Of a stretch of 64,000 bases of DNA, positions 34,334 through 43,923 are shown in pieces. The stretch is from NCBI RefSeq assembly GCF_045635475.1, contig NZ_JBJGXI010000001.1:186001-250000 (forward strand). The letters run 5' to 3'. The number at the start of each line of letters is the position of its first letter. The stretch's first letter is position 1. Under the pieces are notes generated by a model, which was not told the DNA's origin, did no database searches, and worked only from the letters and a program-made list of their open reading frames with translations. Source of the DNA: JBJGXI01 sp045635475. Lineage in GTDB: Bacteria; Bacillota; Bacilli; Bacillales; Amphibacillaceae. The position numbers were made by a program, and so were the translations under genes.

Positions 34334-35794
34334 GTGAAAATTATCTATATTGATATTGACTCGCTTCGACCTGATCATTTAAGTTGTTACGGGTACAAGC
34401 GCAAAACCTCTCCATATATTGATTCAATAGCAGAGAAGGGGATGCGCTTTGATGGATGCTATGCGGCTTCATCACCTTGTCTCCCATCTCGAGCTAGCTT
34501 TATGTCTGGAAGGTATGGGGTGAATCATGGTGCAATCACACATTGGGGTCCGGGAAGTGACTTCTACTATCCAGAGGGAGATGGACACTCAACTAAATAT
34601 CCTTTCTTTACTCGATACTTAAGAGAAGCAGGTTATGAAACGGTAACTTTTTCTTCATTTGGAGATCGTCATCATGCATGGTGGTATTTTGCTGGTTGGA
34701 ATGAAGTGCATACACATACCATGCAGGAAGGAAATGAGAATGCTAATGAAGTGGTAGACAAAGTTATTCCGTGGCTTGAAGACAATGGTAAGAATGATAA
34801 TTACTTCCTACATCTTCAATTATGGGATCCACACACTTTATACACATGTCCCGTTGAATATGCTGAACAATGGCAGGACCATCCAGCACCATCATTTCCA
34901 AGCGAAGAAGTAATCAAAAAACAGCAAAATGATAGCTTCCCGCGGTCAGCAAATTTTTTGCATACAGTTGATAATTTTCCAGATACAATGCCAAGAAAAA
35001 TCAACTCAAGAAAAGATTATGAAAAACTAGTCAATGGCTACGACGGGGCTATAAATTTCATGGATGAACAAATTGGTAGAATTCTAGAAACGTTAAAAAA
35101 GCTAGAGATTGATGATGAAGTAACTTTTGTAATATCGGCTGATCACGGCGAATCGTTGGGTGAACATGGTATTTATGGAGAACATGCATCTGCTACTGAA
35201 TCCGTTCATCATTTACCATTAATTATTAAATCGCCAAACGTAACCCAGCCTAATTCAGATTATAAAGGTCTCTTATATAATGTTGATGTAATTGCTACGA
35301 TTACGGATATGGTTGGATTAGATATTCCATTGGGATGGGATGGTAAGTCATTTTTACCAAGATTAAAGGGTGAAAAAGGAACGTTCAGAGACCATTTAGT
35401 AATGGATCACGCTCTATACACTTGCCAGCGAGCCGTTCGGGATGAGAAGTGGTATTACATTCGAACGTATCATCCTGGTTTGTACAAATTCGATCAAGTA
35501 TCTTTATATAACATGGAGGATGATCCATACCAACAAGAAAATGTCATAGCAGAACACCCTGAAGTGGCAAAGGAAATGGATCACAGGTTAATGGAGTGGC
35601 AACAAGAGAATCTAGGTGTGAATCTAAATCGAGTAGATCCACTGCAAGAGGTCATAAAAACAGGTCCTTGGAAATACGTGACCTTAGATGGATGGATAGA
35701 ACATTTACGAAAGAATAATTGGTTTGCAGCGATTGAGGAATTAGAAGCCCTATATAAAGAAGATGATGAGGCGGCTTCTGTGTATGGAAGTTGA
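34334..35794 (+). CDS. Cytoplasmic formylglycine-dependent sulfatase 1
   Basis: 486 residues from GTG 34334 with ggaggtgctgataa upstream. Alkaline-phosphatase-fold sulfatase. Metal Asp residues are in YIDIDSLRPDH (7 and 9). The active-site motif is C49-L-P-S-R53 (Cys to be changed to formylglycine) followed by SGRYGVNHG. The second metal site is ISADHGESLGEHG (Asp270, His271). No signal peptide, unlike most catabolic sulfatases, so it cuts sulfate esters inside the cell. No maturation enzyme is encoded in the window. First gene of the sulfatase/Tct operon. Confidence 0.92.
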   Translation: MKIIYIDIDSLRPDHLSCYGYKRKTSPYIDSIAEKGMRFDGCYAASSPCLPSRASFMSGRYGVNHGAITHWGPGSDFYYPEGDGHSTKYPFFTRYLREAGYETVTFSSFGDRHHAWWYFAGWNEVHTHTMQEGNENANEVVDKVIPWLEDNGKNDNYFLHLQLWDPHTLYTCPVEYAEQWQDHPAPSFPSEEVIKKQQNDSFPRSANFLHTVDNFPDTMPRKINSRKDYEKLVNGYDGAINFMDEQIGRILETLKKLEIDDEVTFVISADHGESLGEHGIYGEHASATESVHHLPLIIKSPNVTQPNSDYKGLLYNVDVIATITDMVGLDIPLGWDGKSFLPRLKGEKGTFRDHLVMDHALYTCQRAVRDEKWYYIRTYHPGLYKFDQVSLYNMEDDPYQQENVIAEHPEVAKEMDHRLMEWQQENLGVNLNRVDPLQEVIKTGPWKYVTLDGWIEHLRKNNWFAAIEELEALYKEDDEAASVYGS

Positions 35795-35827
35795 ACAGCT
35801 GTATTGTTAGACGAAGAGGTGAATGTA

Positions 35828-36064
35828 GTGAAAAATCAGACCAAAACTTGTAAACCTGAATTTTCGTTTTGTGTTACAAATCTGGATATGTATAGTAACG
35901 AGGCGGAGATTGATCTAAGAAATGAAGGGTTTAAAACGATTGAATTTCATTGCCTCGGCCTATGCGTTGATTGCATGCAAGGGCCAGTGGCATTGTTAAA
36001 TAATAAAGAAATGATTGATCCAGAGTATTGGATTGATAACGAAATAAGGGGGCATAAACGTTGA
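35828..36064 (+). CDS. DUF1450 small cysteine-rich protein
   Basis: 78 residues from GTG 35828 with gaagaggtga upstream. Five cysteines: 8, 15 and a C-terminal C42-x3-C46-x2-C49 (FHCLGLCVDCMQG), then GPVALLNNKEM. The fold matches the YuzB/DUF1450 family, thioredoxin-like small proteins of unknown function. Its stop overlaps the start of sulfatase 2 by four bases (TTGA). Lying between two sulfatases, it may bind a metal or thiol or help active-site Cys maturation; that is inference from position alone. Confidence 0.8.
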   Translation: MKNQTKTCKPEFSFCVTNLDMYSNEAEIDLRNEGFKTIEFHCLGLCVDCMQGPVALLNNKEMIDPEYWIDNEIRGHKR

Positions 36065-37620
36065 ATGTTATTTGTTTGTTAAGTGACACTTTTCGAAGAG
36101 ATCACTTAGATTTTTATAATCAACATAAGCATGAATTAGATCTGCCAAACTTGGAGAAGTTTGCAAAAATGAGCACCATTTTTGATAACGCATTCATTGG
36201 ATCATATCCTTGTATGCCAGCAAGAATGGATCTATGGACAGGTCGGCTGAACTTTTTAAGAAGAGGCTGGTCTCCGCTTGAGTATAAGGAACAAGATTTA
36301 ATCAATAGAATTAAGGAACATGGTCATAAATCAATGCTTGTTACCGATCATTATCACTTATGGCAGGCGGGTTCTGGAAACTATCATTTTTCATTTGACG
36401 GAATGGATTTCATTCGAGGTCAGGAAAATGATAATTGGATCACTGATGCTGATATTGATGTTAGATGGCCTGCATCAAAAGAGAAGCTTAGTAGAAATTG
36501 GGATAAATATGCTAGAAATACAGCTTATTTTTCCAAAGAAGAAGATTACTTTACTCCTAAAGTCTTCCAAAGTTCAATGAACTGGTTAGAGAAGAATCAA
36601 ACGCTAGAAGAATTCTTCTTAATGATTGATTTATTCGATCCGCATGAACCGTTCGATCCACCGGCACCATATAATCGAGCGTTTGACCCAGATTATGATG
36701 GAGAAGAGGTCATTTGGCCGAGTTATGGAAAAGCAGATCGATATACAGATGCAGAGCTCAAACACATCCATGATTTATATAAAGGTCATTTATTGGTCAT
36801 TGATAAGTGGTTTGGAAAGATGCTAGATAAATTGGAAGATCTAGGTCGCTTGGAAGATACAGTAATTATCTTAACCAGTGATCATGGATTTATGTTTGGT
36901 GAGCATAACTGGATAGGTAAGCATAGTCCAACTTTATATAACCATATTACGCATACACCTTTAGTGGTTTACCATCCAGATGCGAAGCCAAAACGTGTGC
37001 AGTCTTTGGTGCAAATGGCAGATTTACATCCAACGATACTAGATTCTCTTCACGTACCATTGCCAGATGATATACATGGAGAGAGCTTGTTGCCTATCGT
37101 TCTTGGTGAGAAAGATTGTACAGATAAAGATAGTGTCATTTTTGGTGTATTCGGTGGAGCAATTTACGTAACGGATGGTAAGTGGGTACTTGTTAAGAGA
37201 CCTGAAAAGTCTGGTCCATTATATTGGTACACAGATTCTCACTACCAAGTTTGGGACTTTGGTCAGCATGTTGACTTCAAGGAGTCCAGAGAACGATTAA
37301 ATAGCATGCAGGATGGTAGGTTTGAAGTAACTACTTTGCATCAAACAACATTGAGTGATGGTAATGCTCGTTCTCCGCAAAGAACAATGGAACGTTATCA
37401 GATGAAATCTGAGGATGAGTTAAAGTTTACTCTACTGCCAGATGAACTGTACCATATGGAATCAGACTATGAGCAAGAACATAATGTAATCGAGTCTTTT
37501 CCAGAAGAGGTACAACGGTTGAGGCGCTGTTTAGCAGATAACTTATTTAAGTATAATGCACCAGAGGAACAGTTTGAACGAATGGGGTTAGCAGAGTTAT
37601 ATAAGGAGATACAACGCTAG
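36061..37620 (+). CDS. Cytoplasmic formylglycine-dependent sulfatase 2
   Basis: 519 residues from TTG 36061, with aagggggc upstream and coupled to DUF1450. Metal Asp9 in LLSDTFRRDHL, active-site C51-M-P-A-R55 followed by MDLWTGRLNF, and ILTSDHGFMFGEHNWIGKH for the second metal site. It is only distantly related to sulfatase 1, so the two probably remove sulfate from different positions or substrates. No signal peptide. Cytoplasmic. Confidence 0.92.
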   Translation: MNVICLLSDTFRRDHLDFYNQHKHELDLPNLEKFAKMSTIFDNAFIGSYPCMPARMDLWTGRLNFLRRGWSPLEYKEQDLINRIKEHGHKSMLVTDHYHLWQAGSGNYHFSFDGMDFIRGQENDNWITDADIDVRWPASKEKLSRNWDKYARNTAYFSKEEDYFTPKVFQSSMNWLEKNQTLEEFFLMIDLFDPHEPFDPPAPYNRAFDPDYDGEEVIWPSYGKADRYTDAELKHIHDLYKGHLLVIDKWFGKMLDKLEDLGRLEDTVIILTSDHGFMFGEHNWIGKHSPTLYNHITHTPLVVYHPDAKPKRVQSLVQMADLHPTILDSLHVPLPDDIHGESLLPIVLGEKDCTDKDSVIFGVFGGAIYVTDGKWVLVKRPEKSGPLYWYTDSHYQVWDFGQHVDFKESRERLNSMQDGRFEVTTLHQTTLSDGNARSPQRTMERYQMKSEDELKFTLLPDELYHMESDYEQEHNVIESFPEEVQRLRRCLADNLFKYNAPEEQFERMGLAELYKEIQR

Positions 37621-37666
37621 TAGCGTTTATCATAGTTAGTAAATAAAACAAAGGGGTGTTTTTACA

Positions 37667-38653
37667 GTGAGATTCAAAAATTTAATGTACGTGTCTTTTC
37701 TCGGAATTATGATGTTGTTTATAGTAGCTTGTGGCAATGAAGGGGCAAGTGGTTCGGAGGATGCGAGTGAATATCCTACAGACGACGTTCATATCATTAC
37801 ACCATTTGGCGCAGGTGGTACAATGGACCTTGCAGCGCACGCACTAACGAAGGAATTTGAAAATATTACAGGTCAATCGCTTGTTGTTGAGAATATGCCT
37901 GGTGGAGCTGGTGTTCCTCCTACAATGGAACTAATAAAAGCAGATCCAGATGGTTACACACTAGCAGTGCTTCCTAGTGGACAGCTATCATTACGTCCTT
38001 TACTTCAAGAAGTAGATTACACGTTCCCAGATGATTTTACAACAATAGTTGGAATAGGGGATTTCCAAATGCACCCAGTAGTGGCTGGTGATGCGCCGTA
38101 TGACACGATGGCTGAAATGGTAGAGTACTTTAATGATTCTGGAGAAGAGATTAGAGTTGGAACGCCTGGTGTTAACACGTTCAGTCACCTTTTTGCTGAG
38201 CAGCTTCACCAAGAAACTGGCGTAAACTATCGTCACCTTCCATTTGAAGGTGGTAAGAAGGTGGTATCAGCTATCCTAGGTGGGCATGTTGAGATGGGTG
38301 TTATTAATGTATCGGATGTCTATCAACAAGTGCAAGATGGTGAATTGAAAATACTAGGTTTCCCAAGTGCAGAACGTTTTGAAAACTTCCCAGATGTTCC
38401 TACGTTAAAAGAACAAGGAATAGATATCGTGGGAGGACCGACATTTGGCGTTTATGGTCCAGCAGGTATGCCTGAGGAACTAGTTAGTCAATTAAAAGAT
38501 ATTTTCTTAGAAGCAATGGAATCAGATGACTTTAATCAATTTGCTGACAATAATAACATTTTAATTACTAAAACAGAACCAGACACCATGCAAGAGCAGA
38601 TTGTAACCAATCAAGAAAACTTGACAGAGCTTATAGAAGTAATGGAAGAATAG
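37667..38653 (+). CDS. tctC: Tripartite tricarboxylate transporter binding lipoprotein
   Basis: 328 residues from GTG 37667 with aaggggtg upstream. Lipobox FIVAC (Cys22). Bug/TctC fold: HIITPFGAGGTMDLAAHALT, VVENMPGGAGVPPTMELIKA, GTPGVNTFSHLFAEQL, GPTFGVYGPAGMPEELV. Captures a carboxylate outside the membrane. Here an anionic, perhaps sulfated, sugar acid is suggested by the sulfatases before it. Confidence 0.92.
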   Translation: MRFKNLMYVSFLGIMMLFIVACGNEGASGSEDASEYPTDDVHIITPFGAGGTMDLAAHALTKEFENITGQSLVVENMPGGAGVPPTMELIKADPDGYTLAVLPSGQLSLRPLLQEVDYTFPDDFTTIVGIGDFQMHPVVAGDAPYDTMAEMVEYFNDSGEEIRVGTPGVNTFSHLFAEQLHQETGVNYRHLPFEGGKKVVSAILGGHVEMGVINVSDVYQQVQDGELKILGFPSAERFENFPDVPTLKEQGIDIVGGPTFGVYGPAGMPEELVSQLKDIFLEAMESDDFNQFADNNNILITKTEPDTMQEQIVTNQENLTELIEVMEE

Positions 38654-38720
38654 TAATTGGTGAAGGAAGGCGATTATGTCTTCCTTCCTATTTATTAATT
38701 CCTTGAGGGAGGATTTATTC

Positions 38721-39224
38721 ATGATGAATAAATTTATAGTATATGTAGAATCACTTGTCATATTTATGTTCGGTTTAGCTATTCTTTACATTATAAATTT
38801 TCAAACGAACATTGCAGAGGATTTAAAAACCGGATTGGATAGCCCGATTCTTTTTCCAAAATTAGTAGCGGGTCTATTGATGTTCTTGGCGATTTTTCAG
38901 GCTGTTGCACATACTATCAAGAAGAGAAGTATGGAAAATACAGAAGAAGTCCAAAAGCAACAGCAGCCACAGGTAGCAGAACAACAACCTAATAACAAGG
39001 CGCTGTGGCAAGGCATTTTTATCTTAATCGCATTTGTTCTTATTATTCCAGTTTTAGGATTTTTAATAGCTTCCTGTATAAGTATGTTTGCGTTAGTTTA
39101 TGTATTCCAAAAAGTAAAATGGTATAAGGCAGCAATTTATTCTGTCGTATCAGGAGTGATTATCTGGAGTTCATTTGAATTTTTGTTACAAATTTCTTTG
39201 CCAACTGGATTTTTTGGAATATAG
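38721..39224 (+). CDS. tctB: Tripartite tricarboxylate transporter small membrane subunit
   Basis: 167 residues from ATG 38721, eight bases after gggagg; an upstream GTG frame is not used. Four helices, with a Gln-rich cytoplasmic loop in the middle (QKQQQPQVAEQQPN) and the typical ending LLQISLPTGFFGI. Poorly conserved in sequence but unmistakable between tctC and tctA. Confidence 0.88.
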   Translation: MMNKFIVYVESLVIFMFGLAILYIINFQTNIAEDLKTGLDSPILFPKLVAGLLMFLAIFQAVAHTIKKRSMENTEEVQKQQQPQVAEQQPNNKALWQGIFILIAFVLIIPVLGFLIASCISMFALVYVFQKVKWYKAAIYSVVSGVIIWSSFEFLLQISLPTGFFGI

Positions 39225-39239
39225 AAAGGGTGTTAAAAT

Positions 39240-40736
39240 ATGGGGAATTTATTTGAAGCAATGCAAACGATAGCTGATCCTTATATCATATTATTAATGG
39301 TTGTTGGAGTATTACTAGGATTAATAATCGGTTCTTTACCTGGCCTTACGGATCCGATGGCCTTAGGATTAGCCATTCCATTTACCTTTGGGATGGAGCC
39401 AATAGCTGCAATTTTGTTACTACTTGCGATACATTTTGGTGCGCTATACGGTGGGTCAATGACAGCAATATTAATAAATACACCAGGTACTCCAGCCGGA
39501 GCAGCTGCAGGTTTAGATGGGTTCCCATTAACACAAAAGGGTTACTCCAAAAAAGCATTACAAATGTCAGCTTTTTCTGCATTGTTTGCTGCAGTTGTAT
39601 CGGTTATTGCGTTAGTACTTTTTGCTCCATTACTAGCTAAAGTAGCACTACAATTTGGTCCATCAGAATACTTTGCACTAGGTTTATTTGGTCTATCGAT
39701 CGTAGCGGGTGTCGCAGGTAAATCACTAACAAAGGCATTGATAGCTGCAACGTTAGGTATTTTTGTTTCTACTATAGGTGCTGATCCTCTCTTTGGTGTA
39801 GAGCGCTTCACTTTTGGAAGTTATTACTTATATGAAGGAATTGATTTGGTTACAGCGCTAATTGGATTATTTGCAGTCACAGAGATATTCAAACGGTTTC
39901 AATTTCCGCAACAACTTGATCCTAGTAAATTAGGTGGGAATTTAGGCAGGAAAGGAGAAGGTCTAAATAGAAAAGAAGTGAAAGGGTCACTTAAAACGTT
40001 GTCCAAAGGTAGTGTAATTGGTGTGTTAGTTGGTGCCTTGCCGGGAACTGGAGCTGTTATTTCATCATTCCTGAGTTACGGTGAAGAAGTTAGATCATCT
40101 AAAAAACCTGAAAAGTATGGAAAAGGTGAATTGAATGGTGTTGCTGCTGCAGAATCAGGTGCAATCGGCACAGAGTCGGCTGCTCTTATTCCACTACTTA
40201 CTTTCGGAATACCAGGGGATGTTGCAACGGCAATATTGTTAGGTGCTTTTACTCTACATGGTATTCAAATTGGACCTGATCTGTTTGACGGTTCAACTAA
40301 TGTACTGATGATGATAATTATAGGTATTTTGGTACTGGAAATTTTTGTATTTACCGCTGGGTGGTATGGATCTTCCTTAATAACTAAGATTGTGAAAATT
40401 AAAAATGCTTATCTATTTCCAATTATCTGTGTCCTTGTAGTTGCAGGTTCTTTTGCATTAATGACTAGCTTGTTTAATGTTTGGGTAACACTAGCATTCG
40501 GGGCAATCGGATTTATCTTGCTCAAGTTTGGTTATCCATTACCCCCGTTATTGCTAGGGATAATTCTTGGTCCAATTATAGAACATAACTATTTATTAGC
40601 TATATCTTCAACTGGAGGAAATGTGATGGAGATTATAACTAGACCAATTACCTTGGGTATTCTTATCGCAGCTGTAATTATGATGATTTTATCAGTTAAG
40701 ATGAGTAAAAAAATTAGAAATTCTACATCTGACTAA
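39240..40736 (+). CDS. tctA: Tripartite tricarboxylate transporter large membrane subunit
   Basis: 498 residues, about twelve helices. The first conserved motif is GLIIGSLPGLTDPMALGLAI, then GALYGGSMTAILINTPGTPA and GVLVGALPGTGAVISSFLSY, matching the two TctA signature repeats. Main channel, driven by ion gradient. Completes the carboxylate transporter in the sulfatase operon. Confidence 0.94.
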   Translation: MGNLFEAMQTIADPYIILLMVVGVLLGLIIGSLPGLTDPMALGLAIPFTFGMEPIAAILLLLAIHFGALYGGSMTAILINTPGTPAGAAAGLDGFPLTQKGYSKKALQMSAFSALFAAVVSVIALVLFAPLLAKVALQFGPSEYFALGLFGLSIVAGVAGKSLTKALIAATLGIFVSTIGADPLFGVERFTFGSYYLYEGIDLVTALIGLFAVTEIFKRFQFPQQLDPSKLGGNLGRKGEGLNRKEVKGSLKTLSKGSVIGVLVGALPGTGAVISSFLSYGEEVRSSKKPEKYGKGELNGVAAAESGAIGTESAALIPLLTFGIPGDVATAILLGAFTLHGIQIGPDLFDGSTNVLMMIIIGILVLEIFVFTAGWYGSSLITKIVKIKNAYLFPIICVLVVAGSFALMTSLFNVWVTLAFGAIGFILLKFGYPLPPLLLGIILGPIIEHNYLLAISSTGGNVMEIITRPITLGILIAAVIMMILSVKMSKKIRNSTSD

Positions 40737-40763
40737 CACTACAATGATAGGGAGAGGGAAAAA

Positions 40764-42020
40764 TTGGGTAATCAAACAATTAAAAAACTACATGCCAATC
40801 AAATAATAAAATTAGTTAAAGAGTCAGGTCCAATCTCTCGTATTGAGATATCAGAAAAAATAAATATCCCTCAACCTACCATAACAAGAATAACGGAAGA
40901 ACTATTAAAAATGAATATTATCAAAGAGAAAGGATTTGCACCTTCTAGCGGTGGAAGAAGGCCAATACTCTTAGATTTCAATGAAAATTGTTATTACTCA
41001 CTAGGTTTTGAAATTGGAAGAACAAGTATGAAGTTAGCACTAACTAATTTGAATGGAGAAATACTTGCTTTTCGGAAGAAATCCTATCAGTCAACGAATG
41101 CGATTGATGATATTCTATTGTTCTCGAAAAATTCTGTTACAGACATGTTAGAAGAATCGGGTGTAAATAGGGATAGATTATTAGGGATGGGTGTTGGTCT
41201 GCCCGGACCATTATATCTAGATGAACACAACTTGAAGTCGCCTAACTTTATGAAAGGGGAGCTAACAAATCTACCGCGAAGATTAAAGGAATACTTTAAT
41301 TTTCCAATCGAATTTGATAAGGACGCTAACGTCGCTGCATTAGCGGAGAAATGGTTTGGTAAGGGTGTGGGATGCTCAAATTTTATTTACGTGATGGCAG
41401 ATGAAGGTATTGGTTGTGGTATCTTTTTGAAAAATCAACTTTATCGTGGTGTGCACGGAGAAGCGGGTGGTTTAGGACATAGCGTAGTTGACTTATTTGG
41501 TGCTAAATGTACCTGTGGAAACTATGGTTGTCTAGAAACGTTAGTATCCAAAGAGAAGATCATTGACAAGGTAAAATCACAATTAAAATTAGCAACGAAC
41601 GAAGAAAGATCCATGTATTTCCAAACAGATATAGAAGATGTGACAATAAAAAACATTAGACAGGCTGCAGAGAAAGGTTCGCTGTTGGCACAACAAGTTT
41701 TGAGGGAATCAGGCGTGTTTTTAGGTGTTGGCCTCTCCAATATTGTAACTTTCTTCGATCCGGAGCTAATTATTCTAGGTGGTTCAATTGGGTCGGCTCA
41801 CGATGTAATCAAAGACTCTGTCACTAATTCCATTACTGAAAGAGTTTTAGGTACTTATGGTAAGAATATAAAAATAACGTTGTCTAATATAGAGGAGAGT
41901 ACAGCCTTAGGAGCAGCTGCTTTAATCATTGATAAGAATATGAATTTATTCTCCAATCACAGCTATATACTCAATCGAGCGAAGAAAGATTCGAACAGTA
42001 TAGCAGAAATAGAAAATTAA
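40764..42020 (+). CDS. ROK-family transcriptional repressor (NagC/XylR type)
   Basis: 418 residues from TTG 40764 with gggaggagg-like gggagaggg upstream. N-terminal winged helix (about 1-75: ESGPISRIEISEKINIPQPT, ITRITEELLKMNIIKEKG), then a ROK domain with DKDANVAALAEKWFGKGVGC, GIGCGIFL and the zinc motif CTCGNYGCLE, which the kinase at 10861 lacks. It probably represses the sulfatase/Tct/epimerase genes and is released by a sugar. Confidence 0.92.
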   Translation: MGNQTIKKLHANQIIKLVKESGPISRIEISEKINIPQPTITRITEELLKMNIIKEKGFAPSSGGRRPILLDFNENCYYSLGFEIGRTSMKLALTNLNGEILAFRKKSYQSTNAIDDILLFSKNSVTDMLEESGVNRDRLLGMGVGLPGPLYLDEHNLKSPNFMKGELTNLPRRLKEYFNFPIEFDKDANVAALAEKWFGKGVGCSNFIYVMADEGIGCGIFLKNQLYRGVHGEAGGLGHSVVDLFGAKCTCGNYGCLETLVSKEKIIDKVKSQLKLATNEERSMYFQTDIEDVTIKNIRQAAEKGSLLAQQVLRESGVFLGVGLSNIVTFFDPELIILGGSIGSAHDVIKDSVTNSITERVLGTYGKNIKITLSNIEESTALGAAALIIDKNMNLFSNHSYILNRAKKDSNSIAEIEN

Positions 42021-42041
42021 TGCTTATTTAGGAGGAGAAAA

Positions 42042-42911
42042 GTGTACGCGTTAAACACTTATATAGATGAATCATATGAAATGTATACATTTCTAGATAC
42101 GGATTCCAAATCTTGGCTGACCGTATGTCCTGGACGAGGAGGACTAATCACAAGTTTTGGATTAAAAGGAGTAGAGCTTCTCTATCTTAATAAGGATACG
42201 TTACACGATGAGAGTAAAGAAATTCGTGGTGGAATCCCCGTGTTATTTCCAGTGTGCGGCCAGCTAACAGATCAACGCTATCACTGGAAAGGACATACAT
42301 ATTTTATGCCAATCCACGGCTTAGCGTTGAATCGACTATGGAGAGTTGTAGAAGCGGAATGTGATGATGCTGCTGCATGGATCACGTTAAGCTTCAGTAG
42401 TGATTCTGAAACGAAAAAAGCTTATCCATTTGATTTTGAACTATTGTTTACTTATACACTTTGTAAAGATAAGTTAACTATAAAACAAGTTTATCGTAAT
42501 CATTCCCCTGAACCAATGCCATTTTATGCAGGCTTTCACCCTTATTTTAAAACAGAAAAGAAAAGCTTTTCTGTTAATTCGGATGCAACAATGTATCTCG
42601 ATTATAATGATCTTAAAATGAAAAAATTTACAGGCTCTGTTAATATGACGGGTGTAAAAAAAGCATTTGTATTACCGGATGGTGGTAATAAAAGTATCAT
42701 AACAAATTTATTCAGTTCCCAAGGGATACTGATAGAGACTAGTTCAGCATTTAAATATTGGGTTTTATGGACACAACCTAATGATGATTTTGTTTGTGTA
42801 GAACCATGGATGGCCGATCGAGATGAATTAAATCGAAAAGAAGAATTGGCGATGGTAGGTGCGAACAGCCAGATGGAAGAGTTTGTTGAGATAAAGTTGA
42901 AGGATTATTGA
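42042..42911 (+). CDS. Aldose 1-epimerase family protein
   Basis: 289 residues from GTG 42042 with aggaggag upstream. Galactose mutarotase fold: GGIPVLFPVCGQ, the HGLALNRLWRV segment, the His-containing PFYAGFHPYFK and the catalytic-Glu region near DDFVCVEPW. It speeds conversion between alpha and beta sugar forms, here probably for the sugar made by the sulfatase pathway. Close in form to YeaD-type phosphosugar mutarotases. Confidence 0.88.
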   Translation: MYALNTYIDESYEMYTFLDTDSKSWLTVCPGRGGLITSFGLKGVELLYLNKDTLHDESKEIRGGIPVLFPVCGQLTDQRYHWKGHTYFMPIHGLALNRLWRVVEAECDDAAAWITLSFSSDSETKKAYPFDFELLFTYTLCKDKLTIKQVYRNHSPEPMPFYAGFHPYFKTEKKSFSVNSDATMYLDYNDLKMKKFTGSVNMTGVKKAFVLPDGGNKSIITNLFSSQGILIETSSAFKYWVLWTQPNDDFVCVEPWMADRDELNRKEELAMVGANSQMEEFVEIKLKDY

Positions 42912-43028
42912 AAGTTTAAACCATAATATAACAGGCAGGTTAATAATGCTGCAATTCTTAATAGGGAATTGTCTATGAGAAGCAGTATTATAAGCGTTGG
43001 ATTAATACAGATGTGTAGAAGATATTAT

Positions 43029-43074
43029 CCTCTCTGTTAGGAGAAGGGATGTCTCCCTTTTCCTAACAGAGAGG
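43029..43074 (+). terminator. Long hairpin after the sulfatase operon
   Basis: A near-perfect ~20-bp stem (cctctctgttagga/tcctaacagagagg at its base) with a 4-nt loop. No T-run follows, so it may stabilise the mRNA 3' end. The region 42912-43908 has no gene that can be supported. Confidence 0.55.
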
Positions 43075-43188
43075 CCAGCAAGCGAAGCACGGTAGGGAAA
43101 ATCAACTTTCTCCCTATTCGTTGTGTCTATTTTCTTGACATAATATCAGGTAGGGATGCGGAAATGATTGTGGATTCTCTATGCCTAA

Positions 43189-43240
43189 TAAAGCAACCAT
43201 CTTTGGCTTAATGAAGCTTAAGATTGGTTGCTTTATTTTT
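43189..43240 (+). terminator. Rho-independent terminator
   Basis: taaagcaaccatcttt pairs with aagattggttgcttta, followed by tttttg. A second, short stem aagctt lies in the loop. From there to 43900 nothing recognisable is seen. Confidence 0.75.
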
Positions 43241-43923
43241 GATTGATGAAAAGGGAATGATCGATGGATTTTAGGTAAGGTGGAATTTAAGTAAAACAGC
43301 GAGAATATTTAGAAGTAAATGGTAATTAGTTGCGCAAAAACCCGCAAAATATTGATCCTGAAAAAAATCTAATCTGCCAAAAGTAGTTCCCCACCTTGCC
43401 ATACAAACAAGACAGCTCCATTCCTAGAAAACAAGTATGTCTTCAATGGAAGAGGTGCTTATTTAGGTTGAAGATACTTTACTACATTCGGACTATTCAT
43501 CGCATGCCATTACTTATTTCAATTTTTACGATATATATACAATATTCATAATTTCTTGGAACAGGTAAGAAAATAGTAAAATTGCAAATAGAACTTATAT
43601 CTAATAAGAAGGTATGATAATTGAAAGCTTAGGCTTATCTGTCCTCTAACAGTATCTTAAATATCCTGATCAGGTATCCTACGCTCAAAATGAATAGATG
43701 GAGGTGAACATGAGCAACCCTTAATGAATCATAAAGACTTCCACAATATTCAGGCACAGGCTGAAGAATCGTCTGAAGGAATAGGAAGAGATGAGCAGAC
43801 TGAATCAAGAAACTCTCTGTAACACGGACAGCATTACCCAAATGGTACATAGTGGGTAGGTAAGTCACGAATTTAATTATCTATTTTATTAGAATTATTT
43901 TCGAGAGGATGAGGAACAACTTG

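Noticed and set aside
43300..43900. Suspected insertion-sequence remnant
   Set aside because: Some codon-like stretches, but no transposase motif or inverted ends could be shown.
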